Positions 25,506-34,409 of a stretch of 64,000 nucleotides of DNA are shown here, piece by piece. Position numbers and translations under genes: made by a program. The DNA is from Dysgonomonas sp. UBA7710. GTDB lineage: Bacteria > Bacteroidota > Bacteroidia > Bacteroidales > Dysgonomonadaceae. A model generated the notes under the pieces. That model did not search any database. It had not been told where the DNA came from and saw nothing but the letters and a program-made list of their open reading frames with translations. The stretch spans positions 1 to 64,000 of the forward strand of contig NZ_DLFW01000048.1 in the NCBI RefSeq assembly GCF_002482385.1. The letters run 5' to 3'. Within the stretch, counting starts at the first letter, position 1. Every line of letters starts with the position of its first letter.

Positions 25506-27134
25506 ATGGAATTACATAAAACCATAGCAAAGTTTATCATGATCGGCGCAATCCTTTTTGGTATAGCCGCTTGCACATCGAATTTCGAAGATTATAATAA
25601 GAATCCTTACGAACCGGATGTAGATGATATGATGGCAGACGGGTACTTAGTCAGAGCTCTTGTATTGAATATGCAGGATGTGATGATGCCCGAAAATGAG
25701 AATTTCTCTCAATATGTTGACTGTCTGATGCCGGGTGGATTTTCCGGATATATAGCCGATTCTAACCTGGGCACCGGCTGGTCCGGACGTTTTGCGACTT
25801 ACAACCCATCGGAAAACTGGTCGAGGGTTCCTTTTGGCGATTTCTATGAGAAGTTCTATCCTGATTATTTCCAATTGGTAAACCAGAGCGAAGATGAACT
25901 TTTTCTTTCACTGGCCGAATTGTATCGCATTGCTGTGATGCTTCGTGTAACCGATACATATGGCCCGATACCTTACACAAAAGTGGGTGTCGACAATGCT
26001 ATTAAGTCTCCTTACGATTCGCAAAAAGACATATATACGAAAATGTTCGATGATCTGGATAATATCATTGCAGTACTCACCAGATTGTCTACCCAACAGT
26101 TCAATGCAGGAGCAGACCGCATCTTTGGAGGTAATATCGCTTCCTGGGCAAAGTTTGCGAATTCCCTGAAACTTCGTATGGCTATGCGTATAGTATATGC
26201 TGATGCAACCTTGGCGAAAACAAAAGCGGAAGAAGCCGTCAACTCTGAATTGGGTGTAATGACAGCATCTACAGATGGCGCTTTTCGCAAAGTAGCCGAT
26301 CATAATCCGTGGGAACGCTTCATGCCTAACTGGTCTGATGCCCGTATTTCCGCCGACTTGGTTTGCTATATGAATGGATTTAATGATCCTCGTCGTCAGG
26401 TATATTATAACAAGTCAACCTTTGGCACTACCTCGAATGGAGGTTACACCGATGCGGAAGATTATGTAGGTTTGCGTCGCGGAATCAGGCAGGGAGAATT
26501 TAATTCATGGTCTCATGGCTATTCTTGCATGAATGTTACCACTGAAGATGATATCCTCGTTTTTCCGGCTTCCGAAGCCACTTTTTTACGTGCTGAGGGT
26601 GCCCTTCGCGGATGGAATATGGGAGGTACTGCCCAGGCTCTTTACGAGGAAGGTATCCGTATATCGTTCGCTGAACGGAATGTTACAGGGGCGGATGCTT
26701 ATATTGCAAATGCTACGGGAAAAGTGACAGCCTACAGAGACCCACTAGCCAGAAAATCCGGACAAATCTATGATTATTCCGGCTCTATTGTGTCCAATGT
26801 GACTGTTGCATGGGATGAGGCTTTCGATTTTGAGATAAAACTGGAGAAAATAATTACCCAAAAGTGGATAGCTATATTCCCTAATTGCATGGAAGCCTGG
26901 TCGGAATATCGCCGTACCGGATATCCTAAGTTAATGCCGATGGCAGTCAACTTGAGCGGAGGAATCGTTAATGATGCTGAAGGGATAGCCCGTCTGGCTT
27001 ATCCTACGAATGAGTACCGCGAAAACAGGGAAAACGTAGAAGCTGCAGTTAGCTTATTGACAAGGGAATCGAGCAATAAAAAAGGTGATTCCATGGCTAC
27101 CCGTGTATGGTGGGATTGCAAACCTGGTAAATAA
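25506..27134 (+). CDS. SusD/RagB-family glycan-binding lipoprotein
   Basis: This 542-residue lipoprotein (lipobox IAAC near residue 23) is the SusD partner of the preceding SusC. Family features include the N-terminal NFEDYNKNPYEP segment, TPR-like helices (FLSLAELYRIAVMLRVTDTYGPIPYTKVG) and the C-terminal EAWSEYRRTGYPKL motif. It forms the lid over the SusC barrel and binds the oligosaccharide on the cell surface. The close neighbours GH18, GH92, GH125 and GH130 define the expected ligand as an N-glycan. There are 12 bases to SusC and 22 to the next gene. Confidence 0.95.
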   Translation: MELHKTIAKFIMIGAILFGIAACTSNFEDYNKNPYEPDVDDMMADGYLVRALVLNMQDVMMPENENFSQYVDCLMPGGFSGYIADSNLGTGWSGRFATYNPSENWSRVPFGDFYEKFYPDYFQLVNQSEDELFLSLAELYRIAVMLRVTDTYGPIPYTKVGVDNAIKSPYDSQKDIYTKMFDDLDNIIAVLTRLSTQQFNAGADRIFGGNIASWAKFANSLKLRMAMRIVYADATLAKTKAEEAVNSELGVMTASTDGAFRKVADHNPWERFMPNWSDARISADLVCYMNGFNDPRRQVYYNKSTFGTTSNGGYTDAEDYVGLRRGIRQGEFNSWSHGYSCMNVTTEDDILVFPASEATFLRAEGALRGWNMGGTAQALYEEGIRISFAERNVTGADAYIANATGKVTAYRDPLARKSGQIYDYSGSIVSNVTVAWDEAFDFEIKLEKIITQKWIAIFPNCMEAWSEYRRTGYPKLMPMAVNLSGGIVNDAEGIARLAYPTNEYRENRENVEAAVSLLTRESSNKKGDSMATRVWWDCKPGK

Positions 27135-27156
27135 TCCGTTTTAACTAAGAATAATT

Positions 27157-28194
27157 ATGAAAAAATATAAGAAAAATAATATTTCTCTAATGCTTTTTTC
27201 CATGCTGGCAGCCATACTGATGGTATCCTGCAATGATTGGACAGAGGTGGAAACAATCGATCTCAACAAGGCGAATGTAGCAGAAGAGAACCCGGAACTT
27301 TATGCCCGATATCTGGAAAACCTGCGAGAGTATAAAGAATCAGATCACGTTCTGGTATATGCCTGGGTTGATAACAGTGAAAAGAAACCTTACACCAGGG
27401 CGCATCACATAACAGATCTTCCCGACAGTGTAGACATAATTGGACTGATACATCCGGATAAACTCGCCAACTGGGAGTTGGAAGATATAAGCAAAGTGCG
27501 CAGTGAGAAGGGAACGAAGGTTATCTACACGATAGACTTTGAGACAATCAAAGCCGCATATAACGCCAAACTTGAATTAGCCACCGAAGAAGAACCGATT
27601 GCATTGGAATTTCTTGACTTTCTGACTGATTCTTTGGAGTACTCACTCAGCTTGGTGAACAAATACAACTACGATGGTATTTGTATCGGTTATGCCGGAA
27701 AATCACGGCTTCATATGCGTCCTGATGAATTGAAACAATATATCGAAAACGAAACCGCTTTCATCAATATTATGAGAGACTGGAAAAGACGTAATCCGGG
27801 GAAAATAACAATATACGAAGGAAAGCCTCAAAATCTGATAGATTCTTCATTACTAGATGATTGTCTGTCTATCCTTGTTTCAGGAAAAACAGCAACAGCA
27901 AAGGATGAATTGACTTATACTTTATTACTAGCGAACATAGATAATATTGCAAAAGATCGTTTCGGAATGGTGGTAATGGCTATTGATCTGAATGATCCGA
28001 ACAAAAGTATCGGATATTTTGCCGACGGAACAGTGACGATGGAAGGACTCGCCGACTGGGCGCCGGTTCCGCATGGTGGAATAAAAGTAAAAGCCGTGGG
28101 TGTTTACAATGCATCTACCGATTACCATACCACTGTAAAGGATTATTACTACCTGAGAAAAATTATTTCGAGTGTTAATCCATCCGTAAAATAA
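27157..28194 (+). CDS. GH18-like surface protein lacking the catalytic acids
   Basis: This 345-residue lipoprotein (lipobox MVSC near residue 24) has the TIM-barrel pattern of glycoside hydrolase family 18, but the catalytic DxxDxDxE strand reads DGICIGYAGKS at D173, so the D-x-E pair is gone. It is therefore probably a surface glycan-binding protein and not an enzyme. The Bacteroides thetaiotaomicron high-mannose locus has a similar GH18-like protein right after SusD. It sits between SusD and the LamG-type protein, with 22 and 8 base gaps. Weak residual catalysis cannot be excluded. Confidence 0.8.
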   Translation: MKKYKKNNISLMLFSMLAAILMVSCNDWTEVETIDLNKANVAEENPELYARYLENLREYKESDHVLVYAWVDNSEKKPYTRAHHITDLPDSVDIIGLIHPDKLANWELEDISKVRSEKGTKVIYTIDFETIKAAYNAKLELATEEEPIALEFLDFLTDSLEYSLSLVNKYNYDGICIGYAGKSRLHMRPDELKQYIENETAFINIMRDWKRRNPGKITIYEGKPQNLIDSSLLDDCLSILVSGKTATAKDELTYTLLLANIDNIAKDRFGMVVMAIDLNDPNKSIGYFADGTVTMEGLADWAPVPHGGIKVKAVGVYNASTDYHTTVKDYYYLRKIISSVNPSVK

Positions 28195-28202
28195 AAGAAG
28201 AA

Positions 28203-29354
28203 ATGATTATGAAAAACAGAATCAATAATTTAGTACTTTCATTTTTTGTAGCATTCTTGGCTTGCGGTGCATTCACTTCTTGCGGAGATGATACGGAAAA
28301 TTATGATAATAAAGCTTTCACCACTTCGGAGAAAGTTGGCTCTATACTGCTGATGGGAACTAATGAAACAGAGAGCAGAACCATTCAGACTTCTATTGCC
28401 AAGCCCGAAGGATCTGATATTGTAGTGACTTATAAAGTGGACGAGTCTTTAGTAAGCCAATATAATATGACATATGAAGATAATGCCATTATCCTTCCCG
28501 GTGAATATTATGAGTTTACAGAGGCGGTATCTACCATTGCAGCCGGTACAGTGAAAGGTAGTGATGTGGAAATAAGTTTCAAAAACCTTTCCGGCTTAGA
28601 CCGTGATTTAGTTTATGTATTACCAATAACCGTGGCCCAATCAAATATTGAATTCCTGAAAAGCGCCCGTAATACTTACTTCGTAATTAAAGGTGCTGCC
28701 CTGATTAATACAGTAGCCGATATTACAGAAAATTACCTTTCGCTACAGAATCCGGGGACTTCTTCCTTGAAAGATATGAAAGAGGTATCTATAGAAGTAT
28801 TGTTATATGTAAACAAGTTTGGGAAACTTATTAGTACAGTAATGGGTATCGAAGGAAGCTTCCTTTTCCGTATTGGCGATGCAGGAGTCCCTGACAATCA
28901 GCTCCAGTTAGCTACTTCCAGTGGAAATATCACAGATGCAGCCTGGCAGTTACCGACCAACGTATGGGTACATTTCGCTGCTACTTACAACTCGGCTGAT
29001 GGTGCTGTGAATGTTTATATCAATGGTGTCAAAAAAGGCGATACTAAAACAACAAATTATCGAAATAGCGTGAACTGGGCTACATCAAGCTTCTATGTCG
29101 GAAAATCGTATGACGACAATCGTTATATGGAAGGAACTATATCCGAGTGCCGGGTGTGGAACCGTGTACTTACTGCAGATGAAATTCAAGGGAAAGATCA
29201 TTTTTATGTAGTAGCGCCTGACAGTCCGGGCTTAGCAGCATATTGGAAGTTCAACGAAGGAAGCGGACAGATAATAGCTGATCATACAGGGCATGAGAAT
29301 ACCATAGTTGCAAACAAGACAATTACATGGATGCCGGTTTCGTTGCCTAAATAA
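28203..29354 (+). CDS. DUF1735/LamG surface glycan-binding lipoprotein
   Basis: This 383-residue lipoprotein (SCGDD after the signal) has an N-terminal DUF1735-type Ig-like domain (about 35-165, SIAKPEGSDIVVTYKVDESLVSQYN then ILPGEYYEF). A C-terminal concanavalin-like LamG/laminin-G_3 domain (about 175-380) carries WVHFAATYNSADGAVNVYINGVK, SFYVGKSYDDNRYMEGTISECRVWNRVLT and LAAYWKFNEGSG. It has no hydrolase motifs. It probably sits at the surface and helps bind N-glycans or glycoproteins for the SusCD complex. Two Met codons (28203 and 28209) are possible starts. The GH18 enzyme follows 29 bases later. Confidence 0.85.
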   Translation: MIMKNRINNLVLSFFVAFLACGAFTSCGDDTENYDNKAFTTSEKVGSILLMGTNETESRTIQTSIAKPEGSDIVVTYKVDESLVSQYNMTYEDNAIILPGEYYEFTEAVSTIAAGTVKGSDVEISFKNLSGLDRDLVYVLPITVAQSNIEFLKSARNTYFVIKGAALINTVADITENYLSLQNPGTSSLKDMKEVSIEVLLYVNKFGKLISTVMGIEGSFLFRIGDAGVPDNQLQLATSSGNITDAAWQLPTNVWVHFAATYNSADGAVNVYINGVKKGDTKTTNYRNSVNWATSSFYVGKSYDDNRYMEGTISECRVWNRVLTADEIQGKDHFYVVAPDSPGLAAYWKFNEGSGQIIADHTGHENTIVANKTITWMPVSLPK

Positions 29355-29383
29355 CAGTCTTATAACTTTTAAGAAAAGAATTT

Positions 29384-30802
29384 ATGAAATATTTAAAATC
29401 TAAATATTGGATTGCAGCCTTTATGCTGGCAGGCAGTTTGCTTACAGCCTGCTCCGAAGATATTACAGTAGGAATTCTCGATGAAAACAGATATTCTACA
29501 GGGGACGGTTCTGTAATGGGCTACATTAGCGACAACAACGGAAAGCGAATGTTCTCGAATGTAGAATTCCGCGATGCAGGTGATATGTACCTGCAACTGA
29601 AGACGACAGCAAAACTTGCCTCGGAAGCTACAGTAGCTGTAAGCTATGACGAAACTATACTTACCGAATATAATAATACCTACGGTACTACTTACGAAGT
29701 TTTTCCTCAGGCAAAAGTTATATTGGCTGATGGTGGAACTATCAGCCTGAATAAAGGTTCGGAGCAATCAGCTGCCATGAAAATATCATATACTTCAGAT
29801 GGTAGTCTTTCTCCTGAAAAAAGCTATGTTATTCCTTTGCGTATGAAAGTAACTTCGGGCGATTTTAAATTAGCGGAAGCTGACCAAACCCGCATGATAT
29901 TCATAAAAGACCTGACCGGAATTCCTGACTGTACCAAATACGTAGATGGTGCTCCGGGTGTTAAAGTATTCAGTTGTATGGAGGTTAATGATACCAATCC
30001 GCTAAACAATCTTAGCTTTACATTAGCCAGTAACGGTAAACCGTTAGTAGATGCTTTGATTATTTTTTCCGCGAATATCAACTATAACGAAGAAACCGGA
30101 CGGGTATATATTTTCAACAACGAAAATGTAAAAGCCATTCTTGATAACCGTGAGAAATACCTGAAGCCATTACAAGATAGAGGTATAAAGATTATATTAG
30201 GGCTTTTAGGGAACCATGACCGGTCGGGAATAGCAAATATGAGTAAAGAAACAGCTCAGGAATTTGCCAAGGAAGTAAAAGCAATGTGTGATGCTTACCA
30301 ACTGGACGGAATATTTGTAGATGATGAATATTCAAACTATGAATACAGTAATATAACTCCCGGATTTGTATATCCCGGTAAGGAGCCGGCAGCACGCCTC
30401 TGCTATGAAGTAAAGAAAATTCAACCGGAACGATGGGTGGTTGCTTATGCTTATAGCACAACATACGGCCTGCCTGTTATTGATGGTATGAATTCCGGCG
30501 AGTTTGTTGATTATGCATTACATGATTATGGTGGTTCTTCAGATTTAACCTCTTATTTCCCAGGAATGCCTAAAGCTAATATGGGCCTGTATTCACAAGA
30601 GTTTTCACAAGGACGTATAGCAAGTGAAAGTAACTTGAAAAGAATGCGCGACAACGGATATTTGTCACATATGATCTTTGCTATGGACCCTAACCGATCT
30701 AATTTTGCTCTTCAATATTTGGCTATGCAAAGAATGGCAAGAGCATTCTACGACGATGAACTGGTATTTGATGGTATTAAGTATCCGAAAGACTGGAGAT
30801 AG
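29384..30802 (+). CDS. GH18 endo-beta-N-acetylglucosaminidase (surface lipoprotein)
   Basis: This 472-residue lipoprotein (lipobox LTAC near residue 23) has an N-terminal DUF1735 domain (about 35-160, ATVAVSYDETILTEYNNTYGT) and a GH18 barrel (about 185-470). The catalytic motif is complete: DGIFVDDEYS, with D308, D313 and E315 as the acid/base. It resembles the characterised Bacteroides enzyme that cuts the chitobiose core of high-mannose N-glycans and frees the oligosaccharide from the protein. It would act at the cell surface first, feeding SusCD. It differs from the GH18-like gene two positions upstream, which lacks these acids. Confidence 0.92.
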   Translation: MKYLKSKYWIAAFMLAGSLLTACSEDITVGILDENRYSTGDGSVMGYISDNNGKRMFSNVEFRDAGDMYLQLKTTAKLASEATVAVSYDETILTEYNNTYGTTYEVFPQAKVILADGGTISLNKGSEQSAAMKISYTSDGSLSPEKSYVIPLRMKVTSGDFKLAEADQTRMIFIKDLTGIPDCTKYVDGAPGVKVFSCMEVNDTNPLNNLSFTLASNGKPLVDALIIFSANINYNEETGRVYIFNNENVKAILDNREKYLKPLQDRGIKIILGLLGNHDRSGIANMSKETAQEFAKEVKAMCDAYQLDGIFVDDEYSNYEYSNITPGFVYPGKEPAARLCYEVKKIQPERWVVAYAYSTTYGLPVIDGMNSGEFVDYALHDYGGSSDLTSYFPGMPKANMGLYSQEFSQGRIASESNLKRMRDNGYLSHMIFAMDPNRSNFALQYLAMQRMARAFYDDELVFDGIKYPKDWR

Positions 30803-30837
30803 GAAAGCGTACTAATCATTTAAATGTGAAATGAATT

Positions 30838-31830
30838 ATGAAAACCATAAATAAAATAATACAGATGTTGGTCGTAGTCATGTTGTTGCCCATTGGGTTT
30901 ACTGGATGCAACGATGACGACAATGAAACTATAAATCCCGGAGGCGAAACCGAAGTTCCGGCATTTACACTTGGACAGGAATCTATTAGGGTAAAAGTAG
31001 GCGTTGAGAATAAAATAACTGTGGATGTAAAAGAAGGGGGAGGAGAATATGATGCATTTATTTTGGATGCAAATATAGCCAAAGCTGAAATTGTAGATGG
31101 AGTGGTGAAAGTAGAAGGAGTTGCGAATGGGCAGACCTCATTGATCGTTTCTGATAAGTATAGCCGCTATCGTAAAGTGCCGGTTAGTGTGTACACCACC
31201 GATAAGCTCCAGTTAAGTCATGAAACATTTGACTTGGTAACCGTATTAGGTAATTCTAAGACTCTGACTGCGAATGTAGTGTTAGGTAACGGCGGATATG
31301 AAGTTACATCAAACAATCCTGCCGTGACAGTTAGCGTGAATGAAGAAGGGGTTATCAGCATGACTGCTGTTTCTAAGAAAATAGAATTTACAGCTATAGT
31401 TACGGTAACGGACTGTACCGGGCTATCGGAAGATATTGCGGTTACAGTAACGGCATCTATGAATCCTTTTACGGATGCAGAGTTAGAAACTATTATGCTT
31501 GACAATACCCGGCGTTATTTTTATAATGGTTCCAAAACGGATGCCTCGTATTATACATATCTGAATGAAGTAACTAGCCAAGGTAAACAAAGGTATGGCT
31601 GGGACTACTATTCCTATTATTGGTATAAATTGGAATTTAAGGGAGGTAAAGATGTAGGAACCAAAGAAGATGCTGTGTTTGACTATTACTATTATAGTGC
31701 TGGTTCTATTGTTACTCCTGTCACAATGAGAATCATTAAAAACGATGGAACCAACATCTGGGGAATATTCTCATATATAAATGACGAGCAAGAGAAATTA
31801 TATACAGGATACTTCTGTGCACCTATATAA
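30838..31830 (+). CDS. Ig-like (BIG2-type) lipoprotein of the locus
   Basis: This 330-residue lipoprotein (GFTGCNDDDN after the signal) has two bacterial Ig-like domains in its first 220 residues, each with a typical ending (VEGVANGQTSLIVSDKYSRYRKVPV and SMTAVSKKIEFTAIVTVTD). A C-terminal domain of about 110 residues is rich in tyrosine and tryptophan (WDYYSYYWYKLEF, FDYYYYSAG). No catalytic motif is seen. The aromatic surface suggests sugar or protein binding. It is the last gene before a terminator at 31862. Its family outside the Ig domains is not one I recognise. Confidence 0.75.
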   Translation: MKTINKIIQMLVVVMLLPIGFTGCNDDDNETINPGGETEVPAFTLGQESIRVKVGVENKITVDVKEGGGEYDAFILDANIAKAEIVDGVVKVEGVANGQTSLIVSDKYSRYRKVPVSVYTTDKLQLSHETFDLVTVLGNSKTLTANVVLGNGGYEVTSNNPAVTVSVNEEGVISMTAVSKKIEFTAIVTVTDCTGLSEDIAVTVTASMNPFTDAELETIMLDNTRRYFYNGSKTDASYYTYLNEVTSQGKQRYGWDYYSYYWYKLEFKGGKDVGTKEDAVFDYYYYSAGSIVTPVTMRIIKNDGTNIWGIFSYINDEQEKLYTGYFCAPI

Positions 31831-31861
31831 AGTGCAATCTAAAGTATTATAAACAATTAAC

Positions 31862-31906
31862 AGCCGCACAGGCGAAGGCGGATAACCTTTGTCCGTGCGG
31901 CTTTCT
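31862..31906 (+). terminator. Terminator after the SusC-led operon
   Basis: AGCCGCAC at 31862-31869 pairs with GTGCGGCT at 31895-31902, followed by TTCTTT. The loop is long (25 bases). It splits the locus into a surface-protein operon and an enzyme/transporter operon. Confidence 0.65.
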
Positions 31907-31936
31907 TTAGAAAATAAAATGATCGAATCCTTGAAA

Positions 31937-31944
31937 TATCTTTG
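31937..31944 (+). promoter_or_regulatory. Possible promoter of the MFS/mannosidase operon
   Basis: TATCTTTG fits the -7 element but no TTG lies 19-20 bases before it. Its place between a terminator and the MFS gene supports a second transcript for the downstream genes. Confidence 0.4.
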
Positions 31945-32065
31945 TGGTTTTTCAGTTTTGTGCCTTAACCAATCTGAATAGCAAACAGAATAATTTGCTA
32001 CAAAAGTTATTTTGTATTGTATATCTGGAGTTCGGCAGATCTATTTTAAAACTCATTTGAAAAAC

Positions 32066-33373
32066 ATGAAATATATTATATCTAAGGTTAAATCTCCTTT
32101 GTTTTGGGTTCCTACGGTTTATTTTGGCATGGGCTTACCGTTTGTCATGGTACAGCTTGTGTCGGTAATTATGTTTTCCGAAATGGGAATATCTGATGCC
32201 ACAGTCGCTTTTTGGACATCGCTCATTATACTTCCGTGGAGTTTGAAACCTGTATGGAGTCCTTTTCTGGAAATGTTCAAAACAAAGAAATACTTTGTAG
32301 TCGGTACCCAGATGATTACCGGGCTTTGTTTTGCCCTGGTAGCGCTGAGTCTTCCTTTGCCCGATTTCTTTACCTATACCATTGCATTGATGGGAGTGAT
32401 TGCATTTAGCGGGGCCACGCACGATATAGCTACCGATGGGGTGTATATGACAGAACTGGATACAAAGACCCAGGCTAAATATATCGGATGGCAGGGTGCT
32501 TTCTTCAATATAGCAAAGGTTGTAGCTAACGGAGGATTGGTATTTCTTGCCGGAACACTGAAAAATACAATGGGGGTTGTCAATGCGTGGATGCTTATAA
32601 TGGGAGTAGTTGCTGCCATAATGATTCTTTTGAGCTTGTGGCATAGCCGTGTGCTTCCGTCCGGAGGAATTTCTGCAACTAAAATTAATTCTGCCAGAGA
32701 GGGATGGAATTCTTTTAAGAATGTATTTGTAACATTCTTCCAGAAGAAAAACATTGCTTATTATATTATATTTATCATATTATACAGGCTGTCCGAAGGG
32801 CTGGCGATCAAGATATTACCACTCTTTCTGAAAGCCCCTGTAGAAAATGGAGGTCTTGGTCTTGCAGTAAGCCAGATAGGGCTTATAAACGGTACATTCG
32901 GAACCGTGGCATTTATCCTGGGCTCGATACTTGCAGGGTATTACATTTCCCATAAAGGACTACAAAAAACATTATTCATACTTTGTTGTGCAATTAACCT
33001 GCCATTCCTTATCTATTTGTTGCTGGCCATATTCCAACCGTCAAATACATTTCTCATAGGCTCGGCCGTTATATGTGAATACTTTGGTTATGGATTTGGT
33101 TTTGTTGGCCTCACTCTGTTTATGATGCAACAGGTAGCACCGGGAGCGCACAAAATGGCGCATTATGCTTTTGCATCGGGAGTAATGAACCTTGGGTACA
33201 TGTGTGCCGGAATGGTCAGCGGTGTATTAAGTGATTGGCTGGGATACAAGCAATTCTTTGTGGTTGTTGCCGTTGCAATGATACCGGCTTTGGTGGTTTC
33301 CCGCATAATTCCGTTTAAATATCCCGATAGAAAGGAAAATGAGGGCGAAATATTAACAGAAGAAATTAAATAA
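32066..33373 (+). CDS. MFS transporter, probably for Man-GlcNAc import
   Basis: This inner-membrane protein of 435 residues has about 12 hydrophobic segments and the AmpG/sugar-cation look of Bacteroides MFS carriers: WVPTVYFGMGLPFVMVQLVSV, TSLIILPWSLKPVWSPFLEMF, SGATHDIATDGVYMTEL. ATG at 32066 (MKYIISK) is preferred over an upstream TTG that lies in the leader. The next gene is a GH130 phosphorylase, so the cargo is very likely mannosyl-N-acetylglucosamine, the core left after alpha-mannosidases. The same MFS-GH130 pair occurs in Bacteroides N-glycan loci. The gap to GH130 is 27 bases. Confidence 0.88.
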   Translation: MKYIISKVKSPLFWVPTVYFGMGLPFVMVQLVSVIMFSEMGISDATVAFWTSLIILPWSLKPVWSPFLEMFKTKKYFVVGTQMITGLCFALVALSLPLPDFFTYTIALMGVIAFSGATHDIATDGVYMTELDTKTQAKYIGWQGAFFNIAKVVANGGLVFLAGTLKNTMGVVNAWMLIMGVVAAIMILLSLWHSRVLPSGGISATKINSAREGWNSFKNVFVTFFQKKNIAYYIIFIILYRLSEGLAIKILPLFLKAPVENGGLGLAVSQIGLINGTFGTVAFILGSILAGYYISHKGLQKTLFILCCAINLPFLIYLLLAIFQPSNTFLIGSAVICEYFGYGFGFVGLTLFMMQQVAPGAHKMAHYAFASGVMNLGYMCAGMVSGVLSDWLGYKQFFVVVAVAMIPALVVSRIIPFKYPDRKENEGEILTEEIK

Positions 33374-33400
33374 ATCTAGCTATAAAATAATAATGCAATT

Positions 33401-34402
33401 ATGGCAAGCAAATTAAAAATAGAAGGTCAGTCTTTATCGGGTATGCCTTGGGAAGAACGTCCGGCAGGATGTAAAGATGTAATGTGGCGTTATTCTGCCA
33501 ACCCGATTATTGGCCGTGATGCCCTTAGTACATCGAACAGTATTTTCAATAGCGCCGTTGTGCCTTTCGGCAATGGTTATGCCGGAGTATTCCGTTGTGA
33601 TGATACTAATCGCCGGATGAGGCTTCATGCCGGGTTCAGTAAAGACGGAATCAACTGGGATATTAAGGAAGAGGATATAATATTTACTGGTGCCGATACC
33701 GAGATTGGGGAATGGGTTTATGGCTACGATCCTCGCGTTGTTTGGATCGAAGATCGTTATTATGTGACATGGTGTAACGGCTATCACGGGCCTACTATCG
33801 GTTGTGCATGGACGAAAGATTTCAAAACATTCCACCAACTGGAGAATGCTTTTATACCATTTAACCGCAACGGAGTAATGTTTCCGCGCAAGATAAACGG
33901 GCGTTTTGCCATGCTTAGTCGTCCGAGCGATAACGGACATACAGCTTTCGGCGATATATTCTACAGCGAATCTCCCGACATGGAATTCTGGGGACGTCAC
34001 AGGCATGTTATGTCACCCGCCGCATTCGAACACAGCGCATGGCAATGTATGAAAATAGGGGCAGGCCCTATTCCTATCGAAACATCAGAGGGCTGGCTGA
34101 TGATATATCATGGTGTATTGCGTTCATGTAACGGTTATGTTTATAGCTTCGGTTCAGCATTACTGGATAAGGATGAGCCGTGGAAAGTAATCGCCCGCAG
34201 CGGCGCATACCTTATCGCTCCACGGGAATTGTACGAGTTGACAGGAGATGTGCCTAATGTTACATTCCCTTGTGCAGCATTGCACGACCCCGAAACCCGG
34301 CGCATTGCTGTATATTACGGATGTGCCGATACTGTTACCGGATTGGCATTCGGCTATATAGACGAAATAATAGAATTTACGAAACAAACAAATATTCTAT
34401 AA
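33401..34402 (+). CDS. GH130 beta-1,4-mannosyl-N-acetylglucosamine phosphorylase
   Basis: This 333-residue cytoplasmic enzyme without a signal peptide has the five-bladed GH130 fold. The signature is NPIIGRDALSTSNSIFNSAVV, FRCDDTNRRMRLHAGFSKDG, the catalytic aspartate D110 in YGYDPRVVW, and MFPRKINGRFAMLSRPSD. The family phosphorolyses beta-mannosides. The N-glycan setting points to mannosyl-beta-1,4-N-acetylglucosamine giving alpha-mannose 1-phosphate plus GlcNAc. This is the final step of the pathway after import by the MFS carrier. GH92 follows only eight bases later. Confidence 0.92.
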   Translation: MASKLKIEGQSLSGMPWEERPAGCKDVMWRYSANPIIGRDALSTSNSIFNSAVVPFGNGYAGVFRCDDTNRRMRLHAGFSKDGINWDIKEEDIIFTGADTEIGEWVYGYDPRVVWIEDRYYVTWCNGYHGPTIGCAWTKDFKTFHQLENAFIPFNRNGVMFPRKINGRFAMLSRPSDNGHTAFGDIFYSESPDMEFWGRHRHVMSPAAFEHSAWQCMKIGAGPIPIETSEGWLMIYHGVLRSCNGYVYSFGSALLDKDEPWKVIARSGAYLIAPRELYELTGDVPNVTFPCAALHDPETRRIAVYYGCADTVTGLAFGYIDEIIEFTKQTNIL

Positions 34403-34409
34403 TATTGTA

